Shown: positions 39,136 through 50,280 of the stretch, one piece after another
How the letters are laid out: each line of letters opens with the position of its first letter
How positions within the stretch are numbered: position 1 is the stretch's first letter
From: Icerya purchasi
Lineage: Eukaryota > Arthropoda > Insecta > Hemiptera > Monophlebidae
Direction: 5' to 3'
Length of the DNA stretch: 64,000 nucleotides
Assembly: GCA_039619475.1 (NCBI GenBank)
Contig: CM077115.1
Coordinates: forward strand, 418,074,557-418,138,556
Made by a program: the position numbers and the translations under genes
The notes under the pieces: model-generated
Seen by the model: the letters and a program-made list of their open reading frames with translations, nothing else
Told to the model about the DNA's origin: nothing
Databases searched by the model: none

Positions 39136-40144
39136 ATCAACACATTTCTGTACGTACGTAATCCAGGGTCTAAATAAGTGTGTCCATAATTTCTTCTACT
39201 AACTCTCTGAATTTACTGAGTGTTTCATCTCTAACGATTATATCCCATTTAATCTTCTGCATATACCGGAAAAAATTAACGATCCGAAATTCCCACTTAC
39301 TACACCTGCTAGAATTCTAACTGACAAAACACACAGCGTCATCGAGTAAATCCAACAAAACTTTCTTCGCTCGCAATGCACTGCTTACAATTGTGCTCTT
39401 TCGTAATTAAGCAAATTATCTACATGTGAATTACTCTGAAGTTCGCGCAAATTATAAATTCACATACCGAGGAGAAATTCTACTATACTCTTTTATTTAC
39501 CGAATAACACAATAATATGCTGCTGTTAATTGTCTTAGATTATTTTATCCGTTACCCGTTATTTCTGTTACAACGATGCTACCGATTAACTGTTCTATTG
39601 ATACTGATTTTTTCTAATATAATAACGGAGAGGACCCACTAATCGTCTAGCTAATGAATAACCTTGCTTGTATATTTCCGCTGACTAATTCTGTAACGAT
39701 TTATTTATGTATATCTTTTTTGATGAACTTTATTGCGAACAGAGTAACGTTTCAATATTACTCCCGGTCGATAAAACGAAACTAATAATAGTAGCGTTCA
39801 ATGCCAAATATTACCGGCTACCCAGCGCGTACACAAGCGTGTATAAATGTGATATTTGCACTGTTAATTATCTCGTTTAATACTGCAATTTAGTGAAATT
39901 CAAATATTTAAGTGCGTGAAGACATTTTTGTGTTTGCCATTGAGTTCCTTCAGAAAACCGTTTTTATTTTACCGCTACGTCGTAATCAGTAGCTAGTTTA
40001 TAAAAGCTGTCACATATTATTCCGTCACGTTCTTCATAAAATATTAATCAAAAAACTTCCAACTTAGTTTGACCATTTCATTAAACAACCGTAATTTCCC
40101 CGTACTTATTATGCATATATATATATATACACATCTGTACACAC

Positions 40145-40175
<31 letters not shown>

Positions 40176-40189
40176 TCAGCTAATCAACC

Positions 40190-40790
40190 AATACCTCTTC
40201 TCATGGTGTAGCATGCCTATTGTTCATTTACTGTTCTTCTTCACTCTTCCCGGTCTCGGGTAATTCCCTTCCAGGAGACGACCTCCAGTCTTCGTCTGAA
40301 TTCGTAGTCCTGCCTTAAATGACGTCGTTTTATTCCCCTATCGTGGATACCAATGGAAAATTCCTGTTGTCCATCTTTGATCTGTTCTTTTCGCTATCCA
40401 GCCTATTGCTATTTTATTTCATTAATCCTTTCTATTATATCTGTTATTACTCCTGTTTCATCACAAATACATTCTATCGTTTTCTTCCGGTTTTTTTTTT
40501 TTTTTTTTTTTGTGATTGATAACATATATCTCTCCACACTGACCTCTCGGCTACTTGCAATCTCGTAATTCTTGGTTAGTATCCATGTTTCACAGCCATA
40601 TGTCATCACTGGAAGAATACATTGATCGAATGCTTCTTTTTTCTCCAGGTATAACGGCAATTTTGGTTTGAAAATAATTGAATTCTGTTCAAGCACTGTC
40701 CGTCCAAGGTTTTTTTTTGCGGGTTAATTTACCGATTTCATTTAATTCTTCCATTTGTTTTTGTAATTCCTCTTTACTTTGTGCTATCCG
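40190..40790 (-). pseudogene. RTE-like retrotransposon remnant, C-terminal part
   Basis: Translating the minus strand from 40790 gives ELQKQMEELNEIGKL, then after damage KPKLPLYLEKKEAFDQCILP and VMTYGCETWILTKN. The frame then shifts to IGWIAKRTDQRWTTGIFHWY. The FDQC.LPV.TYG.ETW and W..KRTDQRW..G...W motifs match the region after the reverse transcriptase core in RTE-type and related LINE proteins. Internal stops and a poly-A run (poly-T on +, 40490-40511) break it. The RT catalytic core is absent, so this is a deleted copy. The upstream part of what appears to be the same element resumes at 44698 on the far side of the inserted MITE and LINE. Confidence 0.7.
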
Positions 40791-40941
40791 GACATGGGCG
40801 TCGCCAGCAAGGGGCAGGAGGGGCAGCTGCCCCCCCTAGAGCCTTGAAACTTTTTAATCAACTTGCCATAATGAGTATTCATAGGCACGTAATCATGAAT
40901 AATTTTCCAGAAATCCACGGAAATTATGTTTTAATTAAGAT

Positions 40942-43900
40942 TTACAATGGAACTGTCGGAGTATCAAGGCTAACAAAAATGCTCTAGAGCATCTACTAGA
41001 TTATCACAATATTAACATAGCACTACTTTCGGAAACTTGGATAAAAAGCTCTTCAGACATAAACTTCCGGGGTTTCTCCATCATTTACTCTAACCGCAGT
41101 GATGGCTACGGTGGAGCGGCTATTTTGGTAAGAAATGACATCCCATTCACAGCTCATGACATTCAAACTTTGTTTCCTCCTAATCCTCCTTATCCCAATT
41201 TAGTTCATATCTCTATTCCTAACCACTCTTCCAGTCCTCTAAATGTTATATCCGCTTATATACCTCCTAATTACGATCTGCGCAACTTCCCTTTTCATGG
41301 CGGTGATTGGAATGCCCATTCACCCTTCTGGGGTTGTATTTCTTACAACAGCAATGACACGATTTTAGAGAATTTTATCCTCCAAAATGACCTGTTCCTC
41401 CTAAATGATGGTTCCCCTACCTGTATCCGAAGTCACTCCTCTCTTAGCTCTATTGATCTTTCCTTTACTTCTCCTGGACTCGGTCTTAGCTGTTCGTGGA
41501 GTACTTTGGACGGTACCTTTGGTAGCGATCACACTCCTATAATTATTTCCTTCAATGAAATCCCTCTTCCATCTCCTGCCAACCGTCTTCAGATTCCCAA
41601 GTGGATCCTTTCTAAAGTAGATTGGTCCAACTTTCGTTCCTTTGTTGATTCCTCACTTTCTTCAATCCCAACAAATTTGAATCCTTCCTCCCAATATGAT
41701 TTCTTCATTGACTCCGTCTTTGCTGCTTTAACTTGTTCTTCCCCTCCCGTTCGAACTTCTGCCCATAAAAACTCCAAAATGTCTTCCTCCTTGTGGTGGA
41801 ACCAAGATTGTAAGGTTGCTTTCGACCTTAGTTTATCTACATTTAGAACTTTCCGTTCTTCCCCCACTCTCAAACGCGAAAGCTAGATTTACCTTGAAAA
41901 TGGCGAAAAGAAATTCATGGAAAAGCTGCTTCTGTTCTTCCTTTTCACGCTTCACTCCTGTCTCTCGTATCTGGAGTATGGCCAAGTCCTTTAAGTCCTC
42001 TCTCTCCCCACGTCCTTCTAATCAGAATCTTTCGCCCGATAAATTAATCCCTTTTTTGAATTCTATTGCTCCCAGTTACGTTCCAAACTTTCAAGAATCC
42101 TGTTTCATGCCGTCCTCTTCCACCTCCTCACATTTTTTGGTTTCTCCATTTACTTTTACAGAATTAGAAGCATCCTTACGTAATTCAGGGAACTCCTCTC
42201 CTGGAAAAGATGGAATTTCCTTCCCCATTCTCAAAAACCTCTCTGTGCACTCTCTTCGGTTCCTTTTGAACTTATTTAACTCCTTTCTTCGTTCCTGCTC
42301 CACTCCTTCCTCTTGGAATACCTTTATCATCATCCCGATCCCAAAGCTTAATTCTTCAGCTCTTCGTCCAATTTCTCTTGCTTCTTGCGTTAGAAAGCTT
42401 TTCGAAAGCTTAATTAACGTCTTGTCTGGTGGCTCGAACGTAACGATTTGCTGCCTAACAACATGTATGGTTTTCGCCCTGGTCGCGGCCCCCCGTATTG
42501 TATCAGTTCGTTCTTGGTAGACGTCTACTCGGCATTCATCCGTAAAGAATTTCTTGTTGCTTCTTTTGTTGACATTACTGCGGCCTTCGACAATGTTCAT
42601 CTCCCTACTTGGTTTGATATATGCTTTCCTTTAATATACCCGCTCACTTCTCTTCCCTCATTAGTAATCTTTTTAAATGTAGAACTGTTATTCTTTCTAC
42701 TCCTTCTGAAACCTACATTAGGTCAGTATTCCGCAGATTGCCGCAAGGCTCCTGTCTTAGTCCAACTCTGTTCAACATCTATTTTATCAATATCGCTTCC
42801 ATTTCTCTAAGTTCACCTTCCCTTTTTTACGCCGATGATATCCTCATCTACTCCTCTCATTGTAATATTTCGGTCGCTAGCTCCCAGCTCCAAAATTCTT
42901 TAACATCATTAGAAAGATTCCTATCAAATATACATCTTTCAATTTCATCTGTTAAATCCTCTGTTGTTGTGTTTTCTCCGTCCTTTTGACTCCTCCCTAA
43001 TTAGCCTCGTCATCAATAACGTTCCGATCCCTCTTTCTTCCTCTTTCCACTATTTAGGCATTTTTCTAGACAGTCGTCTTTCGTTCCATAATCACATCAA
43101 CTATCTCTACCTGTCTTCCCTCAAAAGGCTCAACCTGATAAAGTCTCTTTCCCATACTAATTGGGGTGGAGATCCATGCATTCTACTAATGTTCTACAAA
43201 TCCTTTATTCGTTCTATCCTTGATTATTGTTGCTTTATATATGGAAATTCCTCCAGATCCTTGCTCTCCAAACTCGACCGTGTTCAAAAGGTTTGTCTTC
43301 GTCTCTGTCTGGGAGCTAGGAAGTCTACTCCTATCCCTGCTTTACATGCCGAATCACTCATCCCTCCTCTCTTCGTTCGAAGGTCCTATCTAGGTTATCG
43401 CTTTTTAATCAAACGTCTTCCTATTTCTTCTTCTTCCCTTGTTAATTCCTATTCTTATATCCACCGCAACTGGCGATTTGCCACCAACAAAACGCTAATA
43501 CTATCTCTCATTTCCACCCGACTCTCTCAGTTTTCTCCTTATATTTATTCATACGACAAGTTGCCATACTTTTCTTCCAATTTTTCCACACACCTACATC
43601 CTATTAATTGTTTATTTTTAACTTGCCCTACCAAACCTTTCCTTCATCATGTTGTCCAATCAGAATTCTTAAATACCGTTGGCTCTCTTTTCCCTAATCA
43701 TTTTGCGATCTTTACTGATGGCTCCAAAGGACCCAATGGAGTGGGCTCGGCCTTCTTCTGTCCTTCCTCAAACTATTTCGAAACCTTCAAACTTCCTTCC
43801 TTTTGTTCAGTGTTCTATGCCGAGTCTACTGCCATCCTGCGTGCCGTTCTTTTTGTTGCTTCTTCCCTAGTTTCACATGAAGTCCTTATTATATCGGATT

Positions 43901-44583
43901 CCCACAGTGTCCTTCAAGCCATCTCCTCTTCTTTTCCTTCTTCCTCTGCTGATTACATAATCCTTCTCATACGCTCTCTTATTAACAACATTTTTCTTTC
44001 TCACTCTATCCAAATTGACCTACTGTGTATTCCTGGCCACTCTGGAATCGAGGGTAACGAGTCGGCCGATACACTACTCTTCTACCAGTGAATTCCTCAG
44101 CGTCTTTTCGTCTCATAATATTAATCTCCTCTCCACTTCAGCTCATTCCAAACTATGGTTAAATTCGTATTCCTCCTCATTCTCAAATCCGGATTCCTTT
44201 TATCTCTTTATCCAGCCTAATCTACCGTCTTATCCATGGTTTTTCAATTTTCCCCCCATGCGGCGTTCAACTCTCTCTCTGCAATCTGTCGCCTACGCTT
44301 TGGGCACAGTTTGCTTCCTGCTTCCCTATTTCGTTTTTCTCTAGTCCCCTCTCCTCACTGTCCCCTACACCCTTCCTCTCACAACTTTATAGGTGACGCT
44401 AATCACATTTTGTTTAAGTGCACTTATATCGCTTCCGAACGTTCTTCCTTGTACTCTTCTCTTTTGTCAAGTGGTCTTCCAACTCCGTACTGTGCATCTT
44501 TTGTCCTCTCCTTGCCATCACCCTCGGTCATTCCAGAACTTGAGTCTTTCCTATCTTCCATATCTGATCGCGTAAACATCTGA
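40942..44583 (+). pseudogene. LINE ORF2: endonuclease / reverse transcriptase / RNase H, broken by frameshifts
   Basis: Starting at 40942 the first frame reads LQWNCRSIKANKNALEHLL, then ALLSETWIKS and SDGYGGAAILVRN, the N-terminal endonuclease motifs. It continues with GGDWNAHSPFWG and FGSDHTPI and stops at 41884-41886. Coding shifts frame around 41816-41886. It then carries RT motifs: SPGKDGISFPIL, FVDITAAFDNVH (42560-42600), LPQGSCLSPTLFNIY and the catalytic YADD (about 42829-42840). Further shifts occur near 42420, 42620-42720 and 42970. The last long frame (about 42985-44091) carries the RNase H motifs FTDGSK, AESTA, SDSHSVL and GHSGIEGNESAD. A final shift leads to GDANHILFKC near 44393-44422. 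The endonuclease Glu (SETW) and terminal SDH are kept, so the catalytic residues look intact, but the frame breaks make it non-functional. Confidence 0.88.
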
Positions 44584-44662
44584 TTCCGCTTCTTATTCTT
44601 TCCCCTCTTCTTGGGCCAATGTCTTTATGACGAACCCAAAAAAAAAAAAAAAAAAAAAAAAA
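40942..44662 (+). mobile_element. Non-LTR retrotransposon (LINE with endonuclease, RT, RNase H and poly(A) tail)
   Basis: About 3.7 kb, CT-rich on the coding strand, ending in a roughly 25-base poly(A) tail (44638-44662). It encodes an apurinic-type endonuclease, a reverse transcriptase and an RNase H domain, then a C-terminal Cys/His segment. This order fits the I/R1/LOA-type lineages of the Jockey-related group; I cannot fix the clade. ORF1 (the gag-like protein) and a 5' UTR are missing and the endonuclease begins at its first conserved strand, so the copy is 5'-truncated. It inserted at an AT-rich site (AAGATTT / TATTTTATT) in a MITE. At most about four bases (ATTT) could be a target duplication. 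Confidence 0.9.
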
Positions 44663-44697
44663 TATTTTATTCTTCTTTAATAAAATATTTTTATTCC

Positions 44698-45720
44698 CTT
44701 TAGCACGTATATTATTTTCTTCTTTAGAATCACAGGGGCTGAGTTTTCTCTAATTGCATAGTGTCCAGTAGGCCGCAGCTGCTTCATATAGATTTTTGTG
44801 ATACACAGCTACATATCGCATTATTAGTCTTCCACCCGTGATGTTCTATTTCCATCTTTTAATGCTACTTAATTAACCTTTTCCCTATCATTATTAGTTC
44901 TCTTTTTACTTATAACTATTCTGATTTTCAATCGCTGTTTCTACAATTTTTTCATGATAGTTTTGAATGCCATTTTCCAATCTGTTTCCTGCACAATTTG
45001 TGGTATTCTATGTTATTTTTATTTGTGTCTTGTGTCATTTTTCTTCTTTTCTTTAATTTCTCTTCTTTTCTTTAATTTCTCTTCTTTTCTTTAATTTCTC
45101 TTCTTTTCTTTAATTTCTCTTCTTTTCTTTAATTTCTCTTCTATTCTTTAATTTCTCTTCTTTTCTTTAATTTCTCTTCTATTCTTTAATTTCTCTTCTT
45201 TTCTTTAATTTCCCTTCTTTTCTTTAATTTCTCTTCTATTCTTTAATTTCTTTTCTTTTCTTTAACATCTGTAATTCTGCAGTCAATTTCATAATGCCCT
45301 TTCATTTCTTCATTTCTCCTATTTCTTAAGCTGTTATTTTTATTATATTCATTATACTGTCGGCATTTCCAAGTTTTTCAGTTTATTCTTTAAGGCTTCT
45401 TGATACTTTTCTTTGTAAATCTAACGGTAAGTTAACTTTATTTACAAGTTTGTTTCTTTCCCCGTTTTTTTTTTTTAGGTTTACTATGTGTATATTTTGT
45501 CCCTTAGCAAAATCCATAGTCGCATGTTAAATTTTTGTTAGTCACATTGACATCTTTTACTGTATACCTTTTTTATTCGTTAGAAAAAAGTCGATTTCAT
45601 TTTTTACTTTTCCATTTGGCGATTTTTATTTTCTTGTCTTTTTCTGAAATTCATTACGGACGTATTCGAAAACTTTGTACTAATGAATATTCATTGATCA
45701 TTTAAGAAATTTGAAAAAAA
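44698..45720 (-). pseudogene. RTE-like retrotransposon remnant, endonuclease and linker part
   Basis: On the minus strand from 45720, fragments in shifting frames read VMNFRKRQEN, then KNEIDFFLTNKKG, then KDVNVTNKNLT. This resembles the endonuclease C-terminal region of RTE-like LINEs, where an NEIDY motif leads to a SDHR box; that box is ruined here. Further along come NKVNLPLDLQRKVSRSLKE, then AGNRLENGIQNYHEKIVETAI, which resemble the linker before the RT domain. The RT core is missing. With 40190-40790 it forms one degraded element that hosted the MITE and LINE. Each fragment is weak alone; order and strand agreement make the case. Confidence 0.5.
45047..45266. repeat. 19-bp tandem repeat (about 11 units) within the RTE-like remnant
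   Basis: Units of CTTTAATTTCTCTTCTTTT repeat about eleven times with a few substitutions (CTATT or CCCTT variants). The array lies between two recognisable blocks of the RTE-like remnant, so it expanded inside or replaced part of its coding sequence. Confidence 0.9.
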
Positions 45721-46200
45721 AAAAAAATAAGAAGAAAAATAAACGAATTTGTTATTAGAAATTAACCCGTTAAACACAACTTGCTAAAACTAATTACAAT
45801 TACAGTTTAGGGGGTAGATAACTTTATTTCCTAATTCATTCTATAAAGCACGAGATGGTCAGTTCGCATTATTTCCTTTTCGGTTCAGATCATGTCTGAT
45901 TATAAACACTGGACTAGCCTTGTGCTAAATGTGTTTCACTATAAGAGCAGTCTTTTGCTACTGGAAAAAAGCCGTTTTATATACTCTTGCTCGAGTATTA
46001 TTGTTAAATAATTTGCTTTTCGTCTGCATCAGCCATTCCTGTATTCTGTTGGTTAATCCTTACTCCTTGCTATGCCTCATTCCTAGTTTGTTTAACCTTA
46101 ATAAGTTCTCTATTTCTCTTATCTCCGTAATTTTAAAAGTTGCTCTAAAGAGTAATCCGTTGAAGTTCTTAATTGCGCGGTGGTAAGTTTGACTTTAATA

Positions 46201-46222
46201 CCCCCCCCCCCCCCCCCCCCCC
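46201..46222. repeat. Poly-C homopolymer near the last exon
   Basis: A run of 22 C residues in the intron about 65 bases upstream of the acceptor at 46287-46288. It lies within the region where splice regulatory proteins bind pyrimidine tracts. The exact length should be treated with caution, because homopolymers are prone to sequencing error. Confidence 0.9.
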
Positions 46223-46288
46223 GGTTGTTGTTTAAGAAAATAAATTATTTTATAATTCCGTCTCACTTATGGATATTTTTTTGCGCAG

Positions 46289-46425
46289 ATATAGCTGAAT
46301 TAACGAAAGCCACAAATCCGTTTGTAGTTCGAATGAAAATTAACGGCATCAGATACAAGGGTATAATGCGCCCGATAATAACGAACAACAACAGAAGTAC
46401 TAACTGGAATATCAGAGAATGCTGA
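46289..46425 (+). CDS. retn: ARID3-family transcription factor, C-terminal exon (REKLES-like end)
   Basis: The acceptor TTGCGCAG and a phase-1 junction (G plus AT gives Asp) continue the frame from 38557. The exon encodes DIAELTKATNPFVVRMKING then IRYKGIMRP and an Asn-rich tail ending REC before TGA (46423-46425). The block V-x-M-x-INGI-x-Y-x-GI resembles the last conserved strand pair of the REKLES domain in ARID3 proteins, where an EINGxxYxGVL pattern is typical. REKLES mediates self-association and nuclear shuttling in the vertebrate proteins. The first half of REKLES is not seen, so an exon may be missing from my model, or this may be an alternative shorter end. All five visible exons sum to a length consistent with one continuous frame. 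Confidence 0.7.
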
Positions 46426-49400
46426 ATTCACAAATGAGTTTCGTATAATTTTAATTATTTTAATGACAACATAAACGTTTAATATTATCATTGTTATTAT
46501 GCTTTCTTTTTCTGCTTTTTTTTTTTTTAAATCGTGGATGGTACACGCACCACATAAGAAGGGGTTAAGAACCGTAGAATTTCTATAAATATATAACAAT
46601 GTGTACAGAACCACAATTCAATATTGTTTCATTAAAAATTTATTACTGTAGCGACACAACGTCGATTAATACTTAATTAAATTACAGAAAAAATCATTCT
46701 TTGCTTCTATTTATCGATCGTTTTAACTTTTAATAATATTGAATTAGTCCAAACAATGAATATAGTTTCGAATATTTAAAGTTTAATACGAACACTCGCA
46801 CAAAAGTTTCCTCAAAAGGAGGCAAAACCAAAAAAGATGCTTCAGCCATGTAAACAGCGTTTTGCTACCGGTATTAAAATTGTTGGATCTTTTAATTTAG
46901 GATTCAATTTTACAAAATTTTTAGCGCCGAAACTTATAATAAAAGATAACATTAATGATATTATTATGATTCACGGAAATAAGATGTGAATAATTTTATT
47001 TCCACCGAAAATCAACACTTGCGTTTTTTTATTTTATAAGAATACATTTACATATATATATATATATATATATAAGGGTGGATTTTTTTCAAATCTCTGC
47101 ATTGTAAAAATTTTTTTACTAAACGGAAAGTAATCTTATTTTTCATTAATTTTCCGTTTTGATTTTTTTTTCGTTTTTTTTTATATTTTCCACCTCTCTG
47201 CAGGTATCGAAAACGATACAATTGAACGTATACCGTAACTTTTTCCGTTAATTATCCGGATAATTTTGTTACGTCACTCTGAAGTGGCGAATAAAATTCT
47301 CTTTCGTCGTTCAAAAATCTCGCTCAAGTGGATTTCGTATCGTAACTGTGATCTATTAAGTAATTTTGAAAATTCATCTTAATTAAAAAACATGTTGCAG
47401 TTTATTCGAAGGACCTGAAAATAGTAAAATTAACGTACCTACTATTACAACTATTTAGTGTTGAAACTAAAGGTATCTTTTGTTCCGATTATATTTTTAT
47501 TTCACTGTAAAACTTTTTTAAATTACTATTCAACATGAGTACGTTAGATTAAAAATTCGGATTAACTTTTGTAAAATTTATCACTCGAAACAAGTAAAAA
47601 CCCTTCTTTACTCGACGAAAGTATTTTTGCTCGGGTATAAATTATATCGAAGCATTTCTTCGTAAAATTATCGCGTTTCGTTCTGAGCACATCTTGACGA
47701 AGAGGATGACTAATATGGTTCATACTTTACCACGTAATAAAACATTAAAGTGAGCAAACGCGAATATTTCGAAGTGTAATTATTAAAAATCAATTAAATT
47801 AGTACAGTTTGTAAATAAACTCGACGTAAACCAATTATGTAAAATCATGCGAGGCGTGTTAATTTAATTAATATATCGAGGTACTTTTTTCTTTATTAAA
47901 ACCGTTCGAGCCAGAAGTTGAAATATTTCATTAATCAGCACAATTTTAATAACGGCGAGCTTAATGACAGAAACATACATTTTCATTTATTCGTATAATT
48001 TGATTTAGTAAAACTTTACAATCTAAAAACGTCATAAATTACAAATGCGTTTTTTAATAAATTGTACATGCATAATCGGGGGGCAGCAAATCTGGAAATT
48101 CGATTATAAAAACAGTTGGTAATAATAGAGTAAGTTTGAGGTTAATTATAAAAAGTTACGGACGTACGACAATTCAAAATGATTTTTCTTTTTCAATTTG
48201 CCGACTACTTCGAATGATAACTTGCATTACTTGATTTTTTACATTTCAAACAAAACCGAATTTTATATTTTAATCTTTTGACCGAAATCGAAATTTCGAC
48301 GGAAATGTAAAAAAAAAACAACTGAACTACTCATTAAAAACTGTGATTAAAAACTAAAGCCGTACTTCAAAACTTTCAAAAAATGCCCACTGAAAAGGAG
48401 CGGACAGACACGCTCCCATACCCCACTATTGCTACACTAATGACTGTATTTATGTTTTATTTCTCTATTTTTTCTTTTCTTCTTTGAATCTTTAACACGT
48501 ACAAAAAAAAATCTTAATAAAAATCTATATATTTCATAATCTCAAAGCATATATATATAATCAATTTTTAAAAATAACTTTTATACATTATAAGTATTTA
48601 AAATCAAGACTTAAGGAAGCAGCTTGAATCTAAATCCGCCATCGTACATATATAGTAATGTACAATATTTCTTCTGCAACTCGGTGATACTTTTATTTTC
48701 CGATGTAGAGCTATGATGGCTCGGCACCTAATATTAAAATAAAAAAAAAAAAAGAAAAATGGCAAAACTGTTTTCGCAACCTATGCAGTTTTTGGCATAA
48801 ACTCCGCCCTTTTACAACAATTATCTTAAGAATATTTTGCGCAAATGACATTTTTTATTATTATTATTTTTATCAGTTTAGAATTTACGTAAGTTTACAA
48901 AGTTTAGAATTATACTACTTCCTCTCCGTTTATTCCAATATAATCTCTTCATTAGTATTTGTATATATTATTACGTTGTTAATGTTAGAAATTAAGACGC
49001 TACTTTTCCTCTTGTTGATATGTATAGTATAGATTTTACGATTAGGCAAATATGCTAAATAACTAATTTCTCAGTATTCGTTAATCACGTTAGGTTAATT
49101 GTTTATGATTAAATTGCTTTCCGCATATTATACGCGTATTCGTGTGGAGAACCCTGTGTACAGATACTGCAAATTTCTAATGTCCCGAAAACAGTAACAA
49201 AATTACGATAACGACGAAGACGTATATAATAATAATAGCTGTATAGTGTGTAGCTTTCTCTGAAAAATATTTATTTGTTGTGAATTAAAATTTTTAGTTC
49301 AATATATATGTATATAATAATGTGTGTATGTGTCCGCGAATATATCTAAGTCTCGTAAGATTTTTTTATTTATTTGCCAATTATTACTGAATAAAGTATA

Positions 49401-50280
49401 GTTTGCTATATTTCAGTTGTCGTATTTTAATTTATTCCGAAAAATGCTACGGTTTGCCGATTGACGAAGCCGGCAATGTAAGTAGAAATTTTATACCGCC
49501 TGCCGCGTAAAGTACAGAAAAACAACATTTTAGTTTACAGAACCGAGCCCCTTATTAGGAGGGAAAATCACCTTTTAAGCGTCAATTTTTATTTTAACTA
49601 AAATTAAAACAATAACTTTCTTCAATTATACGCTTCTATTAACGCGAATTAAATTAGACGTTGAAATAAAAATATCCTTTATCTTTTTCAGATATGGAAC
49701 CTTTTTACTTTCATAAATAAACAAGCCATAAAATGATGACGCACTGAAATAGAAAAATTGATAGAATGTTATAATAGGAAGTGAAAATAGTTTTTAGAAA
49801 TAGGATACCTATACATTTCAATGCCAGCTTAAGTGAGATTAAATTGAAAAGAACATACGAAATTCGAAATTAACGGTATCGCATCGAGCATCGCCGGTCA
49901 TATTATGGGTTAACGAAAAAACAGGCGTCATTGAAGCGTGTTTAAAAATATTGTGTAAAATGAAAAAAGGTCTAAGGTCTTCTTCTTTTATGGAACCTGA
50001 AATTGATAACGCGTGACAGTTCAGTGCTTTATTGATCTCCCTGTGCAGATGAAATTCGAATAACCAACTGTTACCACGCAATATGGCCGATGCAAGGAAC
50101 TGTCTCGAAATAAATGTTCTATATCCGCACTAAAAAAATGCTTTGGAAAAGGCAAAGTGTAGCGTGAAAAATTTAACAAAGATCATCAGCGCACAAACTC
50201 GCACAAATGCAGCCGACTAATTAGTACTTTAAGAAAATACGCTCGATTGTTTTTACACCTTTAATAGCCACATCTGAAAG

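Larger units (their letters stand above)
40791..44697. mobile_element. hAT-type MITE copy, split by a LINE insertion
   Basis: The left half (about 40791-40943) matches the MITE at 21575-21880: GGGCGTCGCCAG, GGGGCAGCTGCC, AGCCTTGAAACTTTTTAATC, GTATTCATAGGC.CGTAATCATG and TTTTAATTAAGATTT. The match stops exactly where LINE coding sequence starts. After the LINE poly(A) tail it resumes with TATTTTATTCTTCTTTAATA, equivalent to ATTTTATTCTTGTTTAATAA in the other copy. It then degenerates, and the right terminal repeat is not recognisable. This MITE in turn lies inside an RTE-like remnant. Confidence 0.75.
38558..46288. other. Last visible intron of the ARID3 gene (7.7 kb), carrying nested transposons
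   Basis: From the donor GTAAAG to the acceptor TTGCGCAG. The first 1.6 kb is ordinary AT-rich intron with a long poly(A) run (about 39103-39133). A nest of three elements then fills 40190-45720. The last 500 bases include a 22-base poly-C run (46201-46222) about 65 bases before the acceptor. I looked for an additional exon encoding the rest of the C-terminal REKLES region and did not find one. Confidence 0.7.

Noticed and set aside
41589..42600. Minus-strand frames of 94 and 169 codons
   Set aside because: Antisense shadows of the CT-rich LINE coding strand.
45929..46425. Hydrophobic 85-codon frame and the N-terminal part of the frame ending in the last exon
   Set aside because: The first has no recognisable motif. 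The second reads proline from the poly-C tract and is intronic up to 46288.
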